A stretch of DNA of 32,522 nt from Candidatus Uhrbacteria bacterium RIFCSPLOWO2_01_FULL_47_25 (GCA_001791325.1 MGEK01000011.1:1-32522); one strand, 5' to 3'; shown: positions 8,641-18,137, counted from the first letter of the stretch. Numbers and translations are program-made. Notes: generated from the sequence alone by a model not told the origin.

Positions 8641-9326
8641 ATTTTAAAAATAAGATTGTCGTTATCACGGGTGGCAGTAAAGGATTGGGGCGCTGTATAG
8701 CTGAAGTGTTTATTCAGCGTGGCGCGCGGGTTGTTATTAGTTCCCGTGACAAAAATGAATTAACCAAAACTGCCGCGGAGATTGGGGCTACACCAATTGT
8801 TTGTGATGTCACTCAAGAGAATCAAGTGCAAAATTTAGTAGCGGAGACAGTAAAAGAGTTTGGGCAGCTTGATGTAATGGTAAATAATGCCGGTCTTCTC
8901 GCCCCCCGCGTCCCTGTTGTGGAGCTAGATAGCGAGTGGGTGCATAAGATGATGGAGGTGAATTTTTTTGGGGTACTGTATGGATCGAAGTATGTGCTAC
9001 GGCATATGATAAAGCAGAATAGCGGGGTAATTATAAATATAGTTTCAACAAGCGGGCTGGAGCCTCGGAGTGGAAGCGCGGGTTATGCCGCGACAAAATT
9101 TGCCGCTTCTGGATTTACGCGTGGGCTTACCCTTGAAGCCTCTGGCGATAACATTTTTGTGCTTGGCGTCTACCCGGGAGGAATGAGGACTTTGCTTTTT
9201 AACCTTCAGCCGACATTGCCTTCTGACTACGATGCCTATATGGACCCCATGGCAGTAGCCGAGAAAATCGTAGCGCATTTAGAAAAGGATAATCCCGAAA
9301 ATGAATTGGTTATTAGAAGGAATTAG
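8637..9326 (+). CDS. Short-chain dehydrogenase/reductase family protein
   Basis: VVITGGSKGLGRCIAEVF, NNAGLLAP, YAATKFA (YxxxK). ATG 8637 overlaps the gap stop (ATGA). Confidence 0.93.
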   Translation: MNFKNKIVVITGGSKGLGRCIAEVFIQRGARVVISSRDKNELTKTAAEIGATPIVCDVTQENQVQNLVAETVKEFGQLDVMVNNAGLLAPRVPVVELDSEWVHKMMEVNFFGVLYGSKYVLRHMIKQNSGVIINIVSTSGLEPRSGSAGYAATKFAASGFTRGLTLEASGDNIFVLGVYPGGMRTLLFNLQPTLPSDYDAYMDPMAVAEKIVAHLEKDNPENELVIRRN

Positions 9327-9389
9327 CTGTTTTGGTATTACATACGTTTCATCTGGATTGATGTGGCATAAGGTGCTAAAATAGTTTCC

Positions 9390-10676
9390 ATGCGGGGGAA
9401 GTTAAAAACAATTCCAAAAAATTTTAAATTAAAGGGCAAAAAGGTATTATTGCGCGTGGATTTTAACGTGCCCCTAGAGAAGTTTGGCAATAAATATCGG
9501 GTTATGGATACAGCCCGGTTGGAATACGCCATTCCAACAATTGTGCGCCTAAGCAAGGCCGGAGCCAGAGTCATTTTGCTGACACATATTGGCGAGCCAG
9601 ATGGGAAAATCATTACCGCTCTTAGGGTAAAACCAATTATTGAAAAATTAAAACATTTATTGCCCAAAGAAGTGCCACAGCCGCGCTCTATATATCACTG
9701 GCGTTTTAAACAGTTGCGATCTTTAGTCAATGAGCTGGAAGATGGAGAAATTTTTTGTTTAGAGAACGTTAGATTCCATAAGGGCGAAGAACCAAATGAT
9801 CGTACTTTTGCCAAAGAGCTGTCAACGCTCGCCGATCTTTATGTGAATGAGGCGTTTTCAGTTTCCCATCGCACCCATGCCTCGCTTGTAGGCATCTGTA
9901 ATTATTTACCGCACTATGCCGGTTGGCGTTTCGCCGAAGAAGTGGCCGCGCTTGATCGTGTTAGTGTTCGTCCGCGTCGTCCATTCGTGTTGGTGCTTGG
10001 TGGAGCAAAAGCGCACGATAAAATCGCCTTGATGATTAAGCTTGTGCCGCGCGTTACGGTGATTCTGTTGGCCGGCGTAGTCGCTAATACATTATTAAAG
10101 ATGAAAGGTATTGGTATTGGACGTTCGCGATTTGATGAGCACCCGGCAGTTGCTTCGCTTGAAGAATTAATGAAAAAGTTTCAGGCATTTCCCGGTTTCA
10201 AAGAGAAGATTAATCTTTTGGAACTGCCGCTGGATGCAATAGTGGCCAATGGCCCAGATGGCCCAGCGCGAGTGGTTGATTTTTCAGCTGGCGAAAACTT
10301 GAAACCGACGGAGAGTATTTACGACATTGGACCAAAAACAATGCGTCACTTTGCCATGTTTTTGCGTAAAGCCAGAACAATTGTTTGGAATGGCCCTATG
10401 GGCATGATTGAACAGAGACGTTTTCGCCATGGCAGTTTAGTGGTCGCCGAAATGATTGCTGCTCGCTCAAAAGGCAAGGCCTTTGGTGTTGTTGGTGGCG
10501 GTGAGAGCATAGCTGTTTTGAACGAAACCGGCATGGCTAAGCACGTGGACTATATTTCCACTGGCGGTGGTGCTATGCTAGAATATCTGTCTGGACAGGA
10601 ATTGTCGGGGCTGAAGCCATTGTTAATAAACCCCGCGGGAAAGGTGCGGGGTAAATCAAAAGAGAAAACATCTTAA
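9390..10676 (+). CDS. pgk: Phosphoglycerate kinase
   Basis: KKVLLRVDFNVPLE, LLTHIGEPDGK, ENVRFHKGEE, FVLVLGGAKAHDKI, WNGPMGMIE, GGGESIA, STGGGAMLEYLSG. Confidence 0.97.
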   Translation: MRGKLKTIPKNFKLKGKKVLLRVDFNVPLEKFGNKYRVMDTARLEYAIPTIVRLSKAGARVILLTHIGEPDGKIITALRVKPIIEKLKHLLPKEVPQPRSIYHWRFKQLRSLVNELEDGEIFCLENVRFHKGEEPNDRTFAKELSTLADLYVNEAFSVSHRTHASLVGICNYLPHYAGWRFAEEVAALDRVSVRPRRPFVLVLGGAKAHDKIALMIKLVPRVTVILLAGVVANTLLKMKGIGIGRSRFDEHPAVASLEELMKKFQAFPGFKEKINLLELPLDAIVANGPDGPARVVDFSAGENLKPTESIYDIGPKTMRHFAMFLRKARTIVWNGPMGMIEQRRFRHGSLVVAEMIAARSKGKAFGVVGGGESIAVLNETGMAKHVDYISTGGGAMLEYLSGQELSGLKPLLINPAGKVRGKSKEKTS

Positions 10677-10696
10677 TTAACTAATTTTACAAACAT

Positions 10697-11479
10697 ATGC
10701 TAGATAATCATCGCTCCATTTGGCCCAATTTTGATGAAGAGCGTCCATATGCCGCCTTGGTTATGGGGTTGCTTTTCATTGTTTTTTTGAGCTTTGTTGT
10801 CAAGGTCGTGATTGACGCAAAGTCTTATTCGTTTATCGGTCGCGCTCCAGAAACGCCAAATACTATTACTATTGTTGGCGAGGGCAAGGTTATTGGCGCG
10901 CCAGACGTTGCCATGGTTGATTTGGGATTACTGACCACTAGCAAAAAAGTCAGCGAGGCTCAAGCTGATAATACCAAAAAAATGAACGAATTGATCATTC
11001 GTCTGCAGAAATCAGGCATTAACAAAGAGGACATAAAAAGCACGCAGTACTATATTAACCCGCGCTATGATTATATAGAAGGACGGTCAGTACTCGCTGG
11101 TTATGATGTTCAGCAGACACTAAAGGTTAAAATTCGTGATCTGGATAAGGTCGGTTTGGTTCTGGCCACCGCTGGTGAAGTTGGAGCGAATCAGATTGGC
11201 GGCTTGAATATAACAATTGATGATCCGGAGCCATTAAAGGCAGGCGCTCGAGCCAAGGCCGCGGCCAATGCTCGTCTGAAGGCGGAAGCCTTGGCAAAAT
11301 CTATTGGTGTTCGTCTTGGGCGCGTCGTTTCATTTAGCGAAAGTTCACCGGATGAGCAACCACCTTACTTTAAAGAAGGTCTTGGAGTTGGCGGCGGTGG
11401 AGCGGCGCCAGTACCAAACATTCAGAGCGGCAGTTTAGAGATTGTGAGCAGTGTCGCTTTGAGTTACGAGATTCATTAG
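10697..11479 (+). CDS. SIMPL-domain (DUF541) protein with N-terminal membrane anchor
   Basis: TITIVGEGKVIGAPDVAMVDLGL...KMNELIIRLQKSGINKEDIKSTQYYINPRYDY typical of SIMPL/DUF541; hydrophobic segment near the N-terminus. Confidence 0.88.
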   Translation: MLDNHRSIWPNFDEERPYAALVMGLLFIVFLSFVVKVVIDAKSYSFIGRAPETPNTITIVGEGKVIGAPDVAMVDLGLLTTSKKVSEAQADNTKKMNELIIRLQKSGINKEDIKSTQYYINPRYDYIEGRSVLAGYDVQQTLKVKIRDLDKVGLVLATAGEVGANQIGGLNITIDDPEPLKAGARAKAAANARLKAEALAKSIGVRLGRVVSFSESSPDEQPPYFKEGLGVGGGGAAPVPNIQSGSLEIVSSVALSYEIH

Positions 11480-11483
11480 CCTC

Positions 11484-11630
11484 ATTACGAACAGTACTTA
11501 CGAAATTACGAAACAATACGAAAGGTACGAAAATTGCTTGTTTCCACGATCAACTATATTTCGTATATTCGTATGATTTCGTACTTTCGTATGGGTTTAG
11601 AAATTAGTGCTTAGGGTTTAGTAATTTTAC
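11484..11630. repeat. Degenerate short-period repeat tract with inverted halves
   Basis: TACGAAA-type units (TTACGAAATTACGAAACAATACGAAAGGTACGAAAA) followed by the inverse (TTTCGTATATTCGTATGATTTCGTACTTTCGTATGG), then GGGTTTAG-type units. Confidence 0.7.
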
Positions 11631-13211
11631 GTGATGCGTCCTAAATGTTTAGTCCTCGCTATTCTTGATGGTTGGGGAGTAGCTCCGCCATCATCAGGCA
11701 ATGCTATCAGTCAAGCGCAAACACCGCATTTCAATGCGTTTATTCGCGATTATCCAGCCATGACTCTGCAGGCCTCCGGCGAGGCCGTTGGTCTGCCTTG
11801 GGGAGAAGCCGGCAATTCAGAAGTCGGGCATATGGCTGTTGGTTCCGGGTTAATTATATATCGCGCATTTTCACGTATTAATAAAGCAATCAGTGACGAA
11901 TCTTTTTTTCAAAATCCAGTTTTACTGGAAGCCATAAATTATGTCCGTAAAAACAAGAGTCGCCTTCATTTGATTGGGCTCATTGGTTCTGGTGGCGTGC
12001 ATAGTCACCAGGATCATCTCTATGCCCTACTTGAGCTGGCGCGCCGAGAAAGTGTTGAAGAAGTATATGTTCATGCAATTTTAGATGGGCGAGACGCTCC
12101 ATACAATGCTGGTGCCGACGCGATGGTAAAACTTGAAGAAAAAATGTCTGAATTAGGAGTGGGGAAAATAGCTTCGGCCATCGGACGATTCTACGCCATG
12201 GATCGGGATCGTCATTGGGATCGGATTAGTCAGGCTTATGGAGTGATGACGAAAGGCGAAGCTGAAAGTTATGCCGCGACAGCTTCAGAAGCGATTAAGC
12301 AATATTATAAAAATGGAATATACGACGAAGAGATGCCCGGTATTGTTGTCGGAACGCGTTCATCTCCTACTGCGGTTATTAGTTTTGGTGATGCCATAGT
12401 TTTGTTTAATTTTCGAGCTGATCGTATGCGCGAGTTGACAGCGGCGTTGGCAGATCCGGCCTTTGCACAATTTCCTTTGAGTGCCGAGTTCAAGAATGTA
12501 TATTTTGTTACCATGGCAGAATATGACGAAGAATTGCCTGTGCACGTGGCTTTTAAGAGAGAGCATGTTTCTAATCCGGTCGCCAAAGTTGTAAGCGATA
12601 ATGGTTTAAAGCAGTTGCATATAGCCGAAACGGAGAAATACGCGCACGTAACTTATTTTTTTAACTGTGGAATTGAAAAAACTTTCCTCGGAGAAGAGCA
12701 TGTATTAATTCAATCACCGCGCGTAACGTCATATATTGATGCACCAGCCATGTCCGCGGTGGCTATCGCCGAAAGAGTAGTGAAGGAAATTTTGGCCGAA
12801 AGTTACGATTTTATCGTTGTTAATTTTGCCAATGCCGACATGGTTGGACATACCGGCAATATGGACGCCACAATCAAGGCTATTGAGGTGCTTGATCAGT
12901 TATTGGGGCAGATAGCTGATGCGGTCTTGGCCAAGGAAGATATGCTGCTGATAACCTCTGACCATGGCAATGCCGAAATTGTTATTAATCATCAGACCGG
13001 CGAAATTGATAAAGAGCACAATTTGAGTCCCGTGCCGTTTATCGCCATAGCTAATAAGTTGCGTGGAAAGACAGCGGGGCTATCTGACACGGTTGGCGCG
13101 GATTTATCATTGCGTAAACCGGATGGTGTTTTGGCCGATGTCGCGCCAACTATTTTAAAAATTTTGGAATTGCCAATTCCGCCGGAAATGACTGGGAACC
13201 ACTTGCTGTGA
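11631..13211 (+). CDS. gpmI: 2,3-bisphosphoglycerate-independent phosphoglycerate mutase
   Basis: LVLAILDGWGVAP, GEAGNSEVGHMAVGSG, HAILDGRDAPYNA, GRFYAMDRDRHWDR, FNFRADRMRE, VNFANADMVGHTGN, TSDHGNAE. Confidence 0.97.
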   Translation: MMRPKCLVLAILDGWGVAPPSSGNAISQAQTPHFNAFIRDYPAMTLQASGEAVGLPWGEAGNSEVGHMAVGSGLIIYRAFSRINKAISDESFFQNPVLLEAINYVRKNKSRLHLIGLIGSGGVHSHQDHLYALLELARRESVEEVYVHAILDGRDAPYNAGADAMVKLEEKMSELGVGKIASAIGRFYAMDRDRHWDRISQAYGVMTKGEAESYAATASEAIKQYYKNGIYDEEMPGIVVGTRSSPTAVISFGDAIVLFNFRADRMRELTAALADPAFAQFPLSAEFKNVYFVTMAEYDEELPVHVAFKREHVSNPVAKVVSDNGLKQLHIAETEKYAHVTYFFNCGIEKTFLGEEHVLIQSPRVTSYIDAPAMSAVAIAERVVKEILAESYDFIVVNFANADMVGHTGNMDATIKAIEVLDQLLGQIADAVLAKEDMLLITSDHGNAEIVINHQTGEIDKEHNLSPVPFIAIANKLRGKTAGLSDTVGADLSLRKPDGVLADVAPTILKILELPIPPEMTGNHLL

Positions 13212-13321
13212 GGCGTCAGGCGCTAGCTTATTAGGCATTAGCTAATTAAGATGAATACTTGCGAAGAATCGAATACTACTTTTTTAAGAAGCTAATAAGC
13301 TACAAGCTAAGAAGCTAAGAA

Positions 13322-14389
13322 ATGCCCGAGCTCCCAGAAGTAGAAACTATTAGGCGCGACTTGGATGCAAAACTCCGCGGCGCGCGCATTCGCAACGTGG
13401 AAGTGCGCTTGGCCAAAATAGTGTTTCCGCATGGTTCGGCTTTCGCGCGTGCGCTTCGCGGCGTTGTTATACGCGGCATTCGTCGGCGTGGCAAACTGCT
13501 GGTATTTGATATGGAGCGCTACCCCTCTCAACGTCATTTACCTCGGCGGCAAGTCCATTCATCTCACAAAATTAAAACCGTCCAATTCTATGGAATTGGA
13601 CGGTTAGTGATGCTTATTCATCTTAAGATGACCGGCCAGTTGGTGCTCCGTCATCACAAGCAGATTATTTTTGGCGGTCATACTATTGTTGGAGCGCACG
13701 AGCTCCCCAACAAGTACACTCATGTCATTTTTTATTTTACCCCGTTAGAGAATGCTTCGCGTCTTGCCGCGGGGTCTGGTGGTTCAATACGAGTCCCGTT
13801 AGAGACGCAATCTCTAACGGGACGAGCACGGAGATCAATGTCCCGCGCGAGTTCTCTAACGGGGGTTACCAACGGCGACACTCTGTATTTTAATGACTTG
13901 AGACAGTTTGGTTATCTAAAATTGGTGACGAGTGAACAAGCGCAAAAAATTTTAGACGAGTACGGTCTTGAACCGTTGAGCCGCGATTTTACTTTAGAAA
14001 AGTTCGCGGAAATTTTAAAGAAAAGAAAAAGCGGCAAACTAAAAAGTGTTCTTATGGACCAGTCGCTTTTTGCCGGTATTGGCAACATTTATGCTGATGA
14101 ATCTTGTTTTTTGGCTCGGGTGCGGCCCGGTCGCCGCGCGGCGTCCCTTAAGGGGAAAGAATTGCGTACGCTTTGGCGCTCAATTAAATCAGTTCTTAAA
14201 TTGTCAATTAAACACCGCGGCACGTCGTTTAATACTTATGTTGACAGCCAAGGCCAGGCCGGGAATTTTGTGAAATATCTCAAGGTTTACGGCCGCGGCA
14301 ATAAACCATGCAAAGTTTGTGGTACAATACTTAAGAAAACCGTGCTGGCCGGGAGAGGCACTGTTTTTTGTCCTACGTGTCAAAAATAG
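13322..14389 (+). CDS. mutM: Formamidopyrimidine-DNA glycosylase with in-frame palindromic insertions
   Basis: MPELPEVETIRRDL, LIHLKMTGQL, LYFNDLRQFG, DQSLFAGIGNIYADE, C-terminal zinc finger CKVC...CPTC. Confidence 0.95.
   Translation: MPELPEVETIRRDLDAKLRGARIRNVEVRLAKIVFPHGSAFARALRGVVIRGIRRRGKLLVFDMERYPSQRHLPRRQVHSSHKIKTVQFYGIGRLVMLIHLKMTGQLVLRHHKQIIFGGHTIVGAHELPNKYTHVIFYFTPLENASRLAAGSGGSIRVPLETQSLTGRARRSMSRASSLTGVTNGDTLYFNDLRQFGYLKLVTSEQAQKILDEYGLEPLSRDFTLEKFAEILKKRKSGKLKSVLMDQSLFAGIGNIYADESCFLARVRPGRRAASLKGKELRTLWRSIKSVLKLSIKHRGTSFNTYVDSQGQAGNFVKYLKVYGRGNKPCKVCGTILKKTVLAGRGTVFCPTCQK
13576..13605. repeat. Palindromic element inside mutM
   Basis: AACCGTCCAATTC-TATG-GAATTGGACGGTT, perfect 13-bp arms. 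Shares a 20-nt core with 23022-23055. Confidence 0.85.
13739..13866. repeat. Nested inverted repeat inside mutM
   Basis: Outer ACCCCGTTAGAGAA (13739) / TTCTCTAACGGGGGT (13866); inner TCCCGTTAGAGA-CGCAA-TCTCTAACGGGA (13794-13822). Confidence 0.85.
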
Positions 14390-14490
14390 TATAGAATACA
14401 AAATGCAGGGAACCGGTTAGTCCTAAATTCTATATTCTCTATTCTATATTCTTGTTTTTATGTAAGTAAGCTAATGAGTATTAGATTGTT

Positions 14491-15204
14491 ATGGAAAGAA
14501 AGAAAGAGTATCAGTTTAAGAAGAAGGTTGCCGTCTTTGACATTGATGGAACGATTTTTCGCTCTAGTTTATTAATTGAATTTAATAAGGCTCTGCAGAG
14601 AGCAGGCGTTATTGGCGCGGCTGACGCTATGGCGCTTTTAAAACCATACTATGCCTGGGTTGAGCGCCGAGGCAGTTATGACGATTATATAAAAAAGGTG
14701 GTGGATGTTCATGTTAAAGCGATTAAAGGCAAAGAACAGCGTTATGTTTTGGCCGCCGCCGATATTGCTTTTCTTAATCATCGCGATCGTGTCTATCGCT
14801 ATACGCGCGATTTAATTAAAAAGCTCAAACGTTCTCACCTTTTGCTCGCTGTCTCCGGCTCGCCCATTGAAATCGTTGAGCCGTTTGGCAAGTATTTTGG
14901 GTTTGATCATGTGTGGGGTTCAATCTTTGAAGTAAACCGTCGCGGCCGCTACACCGGGCGCGTTTTAGATCGCCGCTCCGTTGATCAAAAGAGAGAAATT
15001 TTGGAAGCATTTATTCAAGAGAATAACCTGACGCTCAAAGGCTCTTGGGGAGTGGGGGATACGGAAACCGATATTAGTTTTTTGGCCATCGTTGATCACC
15101 CCGTGGTTTTTAACCCCACTCAAAAACTTTATAATATCGCCCGTCGCCGTCACTGGTCCATGGTCGTGGAACGTAAGAACGTTATTTATAGGATTCAAAC
15201 CTAA
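14491..15204 (+). CDS. HAD superfamily hydrolase, IB (SerB-like) type
   Basis: VAVFDIDGTIFRSSL (DxDGT), LLAVSGSPIEIV, SWGVGDTETDISFLAIV. Confidence 0.88.
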   Translation: MERKKEYQFKKKVAVFDIDGTIFRSSLLIEFNKALQRAGVIGAADAMALLKPYYAWVERRGSYDDYIKKVVDVHVKAIKGKEQRYVLAAADIAFLNHRDRVYRYTRDLIKKLKRSHLLLAVSGSPIEIVEPFGKYFGFDHVWGSIFEVNRRGRYTGRVLDRRSVDQKREILEAFIQENNLTLKGSWGVGDTETDISFLAIVDHPVVFNPTQKLYNIARRRHWSMVVERKNVIYRIQT

Positions 15205-15210
15205 CAACGC

Positions 15211-16701
15211 ATGGCTATGGTAAGATTTAAGGGCAGAGTGTGGACGCCGAGCATTACTCGGCAGATGTCTTTTTTTCATTCTTGTATGGCAGTTGTTGGT
15301 AGTACCGTTCATGCAAAATTATATGGTCTTCCTAAAAAAGACGAAATCTATGTAACACGTAACGGGAGACTGTCTGTTGTTTTTTGGCCTACAGATGATA
15401 TGGAAAAGTACCAATACTCATTGGGGAATCTTTGTAGTTCGCCAAATCAATTAATGCGTTTATCGTCTACGTACCATCGCTTAGGGAGTAGTTTGTGGCA
15501 TAGCAGTAATGCGCTAGAGAAACAATTGCCGTCAGTCGGTGTTTATAGGCGTTATCGCCTTGCTTACGAACGCCTCACCGCAGGGTTATCCTTAACGTCG
15601 GTTATAGGTCGCCATATACCGGAACTTTTGACCGCACGTTTAATAAAGCTCCATCCAAGTTATAGTAATCAAAAAGTTGAACTTATTATTAGCGAGCTAA
15701 CATATCCTTCTGAACAAACACCTCTAACAAAATCTCAATTGTCATTGCTTGGCATTGGCGCTATTTTGCAAAAAAGACGATTAAAGATTGATGACTTTTT
15801 AAATTATCCAGAAATACGTAGTCAATTGAGGGATTATTTAAAACGCTATGGCGCTATACCCGTCAATTTTTGTGAAGATCCATGGAGCGAAGATGACGTG
15901 GTTCAGCAATTAAGGGACATTCTTAATTACGATTGTGCCGAGGAATGGCGAAAAATAATCAAAAATCACAATAAACAATGTCGACAAACTCGTATGCTAT
16001 TGAGTCGGATTGGTGATACAGAAATTAGACGTTGGGCTAAGGCATTACAAATAGGTACAACATTAAATGAGTATCGCAAGTTCATTTTTTGCCGTGCTAG
16101 CTTGGCTTACCGTCCAATGTTTATATTAATAGCTAAACGATGCGATCTTGCTGACTGGCGGGAGTGTTGGAAGTTTACTCCCGATGAAGTTGAAAGTCTT
16201 TATTTTAAAAAAGATCGTTCTGCCCTTAAGATTTTGCCAAGACGCAAACTTACAGGAGTTATGTATTCTCCCAAACTTAACACATATTGTCTGCTTGCGC
16301 CGCGGGAGTTGCCTGCTTTTTTAAGAGAGAGTGACCATAAACCCAGTATTGAAAATAAAGAAAAGCAAAAGGGGCAAATCAAGGTAAACGGTGTCATTGC
16401 TAATGCCGGCATTATAAGAGGCAGGGCTAAAATTATTATGGGCAGGCCAGATTTCGATAAGTTTAGGGATGGAGATATTATTGTAACCGCCATGACGTCA
16501 GTTGATTTTGTTTCTATAATGAGACGCGCTGCCGCATTCGTTACAAATGAAGGTGGTATAACATCTCACGCTTCGATAGTATCAAGGGAATTAAACAAGC
16601 CTTGCATCATCGGCACCAAAATCGCGACAAAAGTTTTTAAAGACGGTGATCGCATTGAAGTTAATGCTAATAAGGGTATAGTTAGAATTTTAACAAAGTA
16701 A
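15211..16701 (+). CDS. PEP-utilising-enzyme mobile-domain protein, paralog P1
   Basis: C-terminal GDIIVTAMTSVDFVSIMRRAAAFVTNEGGITSHASIVSRELNKPCIIGTKIATKVFKDGDRIEVNANKGIVRIL. Helical N-terminus, no ATP-grasp recognised. Confidence 0.85.
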   Translation: MAMVRFKGRVWTPSITRQMSFFHSCMAVVGSTVHAKLYGLPKKDEIYVTRNGRLSVVFWPTDDMEKYQYSLGNLCSSPNQLMRLSSTYHRLGSSLWHSSNALEKQLPSVGVYRRYRLAYERLTAGLSLTSVIGRHIPELLTARLIKLHPSYSNQKVELIISELTYPSEQTPLTKSQLSLLGIGAILQKRRLKIDDFLNYPEIRSQLRDYLKRYGAIPVNFCEDPWSEDDVVQQLRDILNYDCAEEWRKIIKNHNKQCRQTRMLLSRIGDTEIRRWAKALQIGTTLNEYRKFIFCRASLAYRPMFILIAKRCDLADWRECWKFTPDEVESLYFKKDRSALKILPRRKLTGVMYSPKLNTYCLLAPRELPAFLRESDHKPSIENKEKQKGQIKVNGVIANAGIIRGRAKIIMGRPDFDKFRDGDIIVTAMTSVDFVSIMRRAAAFVTNEGGITSHASIVSRELNKPCIIGTKIATKVFKDGDRIEVNANKGIVRILTK

Positions 16702-16707
16702 AATTAC

Positions 16708-18066
16708 ATGGCAAAACAGAACCTAATAAAAAAGATTTCTGAAAGACGATCAAAGAAATATAAACCAGATTGGGTGGCCAAAGGGCATCTCAATTATGAA
16801 TTTTTTACTTTTTGGGCTGCCGCAAAAAGTTACCAAATCCAAATGCCCAAGGCAATTGGATTTCCTTTTAATTATAAATATGAGAACCTAGACGCTATTT
16901 ATGATCAAAACAATATCAATGAGCACGTTAAGAAATTATCTCATCTTAAGTTTATAAAAAGAAACATTAATTTTATTCAAAGACAGATTGACTATTTAAT
17001 TTTAGCGAGTAAAAAATATGGAGGCAAAAAAGATTTAAACTCTTTTGGGTCATGGTATAAAGTTTTTCAAAAGTTTTTACCCTCATTCGGACTCGTTCTG
17101 GGTTTGGAAGAGGCCCTGGAGAAAAAAGTGAAAAATTTTTTAAGCAATGATGATTTTTATAAAATCGCGTTTGCTGAAGAGACCGCAACATCATATGAGC
17201 AAAAATCAATTTTAAGAATTTCATTATTAAAAAGAAATTCTCGTCAGTTTAATAAAAGTTTAAAAGAACACTTGAAAAAATTTGATTGGATGGGCAATAA
17301 ATTAATGACTTATACGCCATTTACTAAGGCAGATGTAATTTCCCGCACCTGCCCGGCGGGCGAGGCTAAAAGAAAGTTGAAAGAAATGGAAGAGAATAGA
17401 AATAATCTTGGAAAAGGAGCCCTTGAGGTTTATAAAAAATTGAATAAGAAACAATTAGAATTAGTTTCTTTATATAGAAAAGTTTTATCTTTAAGAACCG
17501 ATAGAGCGGATGCGGTTGCGCAGGCCGCATCGTTAACTTATTCATTATTTGATTCTTTAGCCAATGAATTAAATTTGAAACGAGAAGAATTAATGCGTTT
17601 TTCCTTTGATGAAATTATGGAAATGTATAAAACAGAAAAAATTTTGGATTCTAAAAAGAGGTTAAAATATCACGCAGTGTCGTTAAATGAAAAAATTAAA
17701 GTTTTTTGGGGAAATTATGGTGAAGAGGAGAAAAAAATTAATAAAAAAGAGATTAGAGGTGTCGTAGCATGCAAGGGTTATGCTCGAGGACAAGTAAAAG
17801 TAATAATAGACATTCCAGATTTAATTAAAGTTAAAACAGGAGATATTTTAGTTTCTTCTTATACTAATCCTAATATGGTTCCGGCCATGGAAAGAGCCGT
17901 AGCTATTATAACCAATATCGGGGGCCTTACTTCTCATGCCGCTATAGTTGCTCGTGAAATGAATAAGCCCTGTATAATCGGCACTAAGATTGCTACTCAA
18001 GTATTCAAAGACGGAGACCTCGTTGAAGTTGATGCGAATAAAGGGGTGGTGAGAAAATTAAAATAA
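16708..18066 (+). CDS. PEP-utilising-enzyme mobile-domain protein, paralog P2
   Basis: C-terminal GDILVSSYTNPNMVPAMERAVAIITNIGGLTSHAAIVAREMNKPCIIGTKIATQVFKDGDLVEVDANKGVVRKL. Confidence 0.87.
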   Translation: MAKQNLIKKISERRSKKYKPDWVAKGHLNYEFFTFWAAAKSYQIQMPKAIGFPFNYKYENLDAIYDQNNINEHVKKLSHLKFIKRNINFIQRQIDYLILASKKYGGKKDLNSFGSWYKVFQKFLPSFGLVLGLEEALEKKVKNFLSNDDFYKIAFAEETATSYEQKSILRISLLKRNSRQFNKSLKEHLKKFDWMGNKLMTYTPFTKADVISRTCPAGEAKRKLKEMEENRNNLGKGALEVYKKLNKKQLELVSLYRKVLSLRTDRADAVAQAASLTYSLFDSLANELNLKREELMRFSFDEIMEMYKTEKILDSKKRLKYHAVSLNEKIKVFWGNYGEEEKKINKKEIRGVVACKGYARGQVKVIIDIPDLIKVKTGDILVSSYTNPNMVPAMERAVAIITNIGGLTSHAAIVAREMNKPCIIGTKIATQVFKDGDLVEVDANKGVVRKLK

Positions 18067-18082
18067 GCATTTGAAAATAATC

Positions 18083-18128
18083 GAAGGCCGGCACGCGCAT
18101 CCATTTTAAGGATTGCATGCCGGCCTTC
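18083..18128. terminator. Candidate bidirectional terminator between convergent genes
   Basis: GAAGGCCGGCA...TGCCGGCCTTC with 11-bp perfect outer arms between the P2 stop and the minus-strand gene stop. Confidence 0.7.
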
Positions 18129-18137
18129 TGCGTAGTC

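Noticed and set aside
11593-11625. Telomere-like GGGTTTAG units
   Set aside because: Only two or three degenerate units in an intergenic simple-repeat tract; no reason to infer a chromosome end.
15211-18066. P1/P2 as fragments of a conventional PEP synthase or PPDK
   Set aside because: Each ORF is complete, has its own start and stop, and ends at the swivel domain. No ATP-grasp or TIM-barrel sequence is present in the adjacent ORFs.
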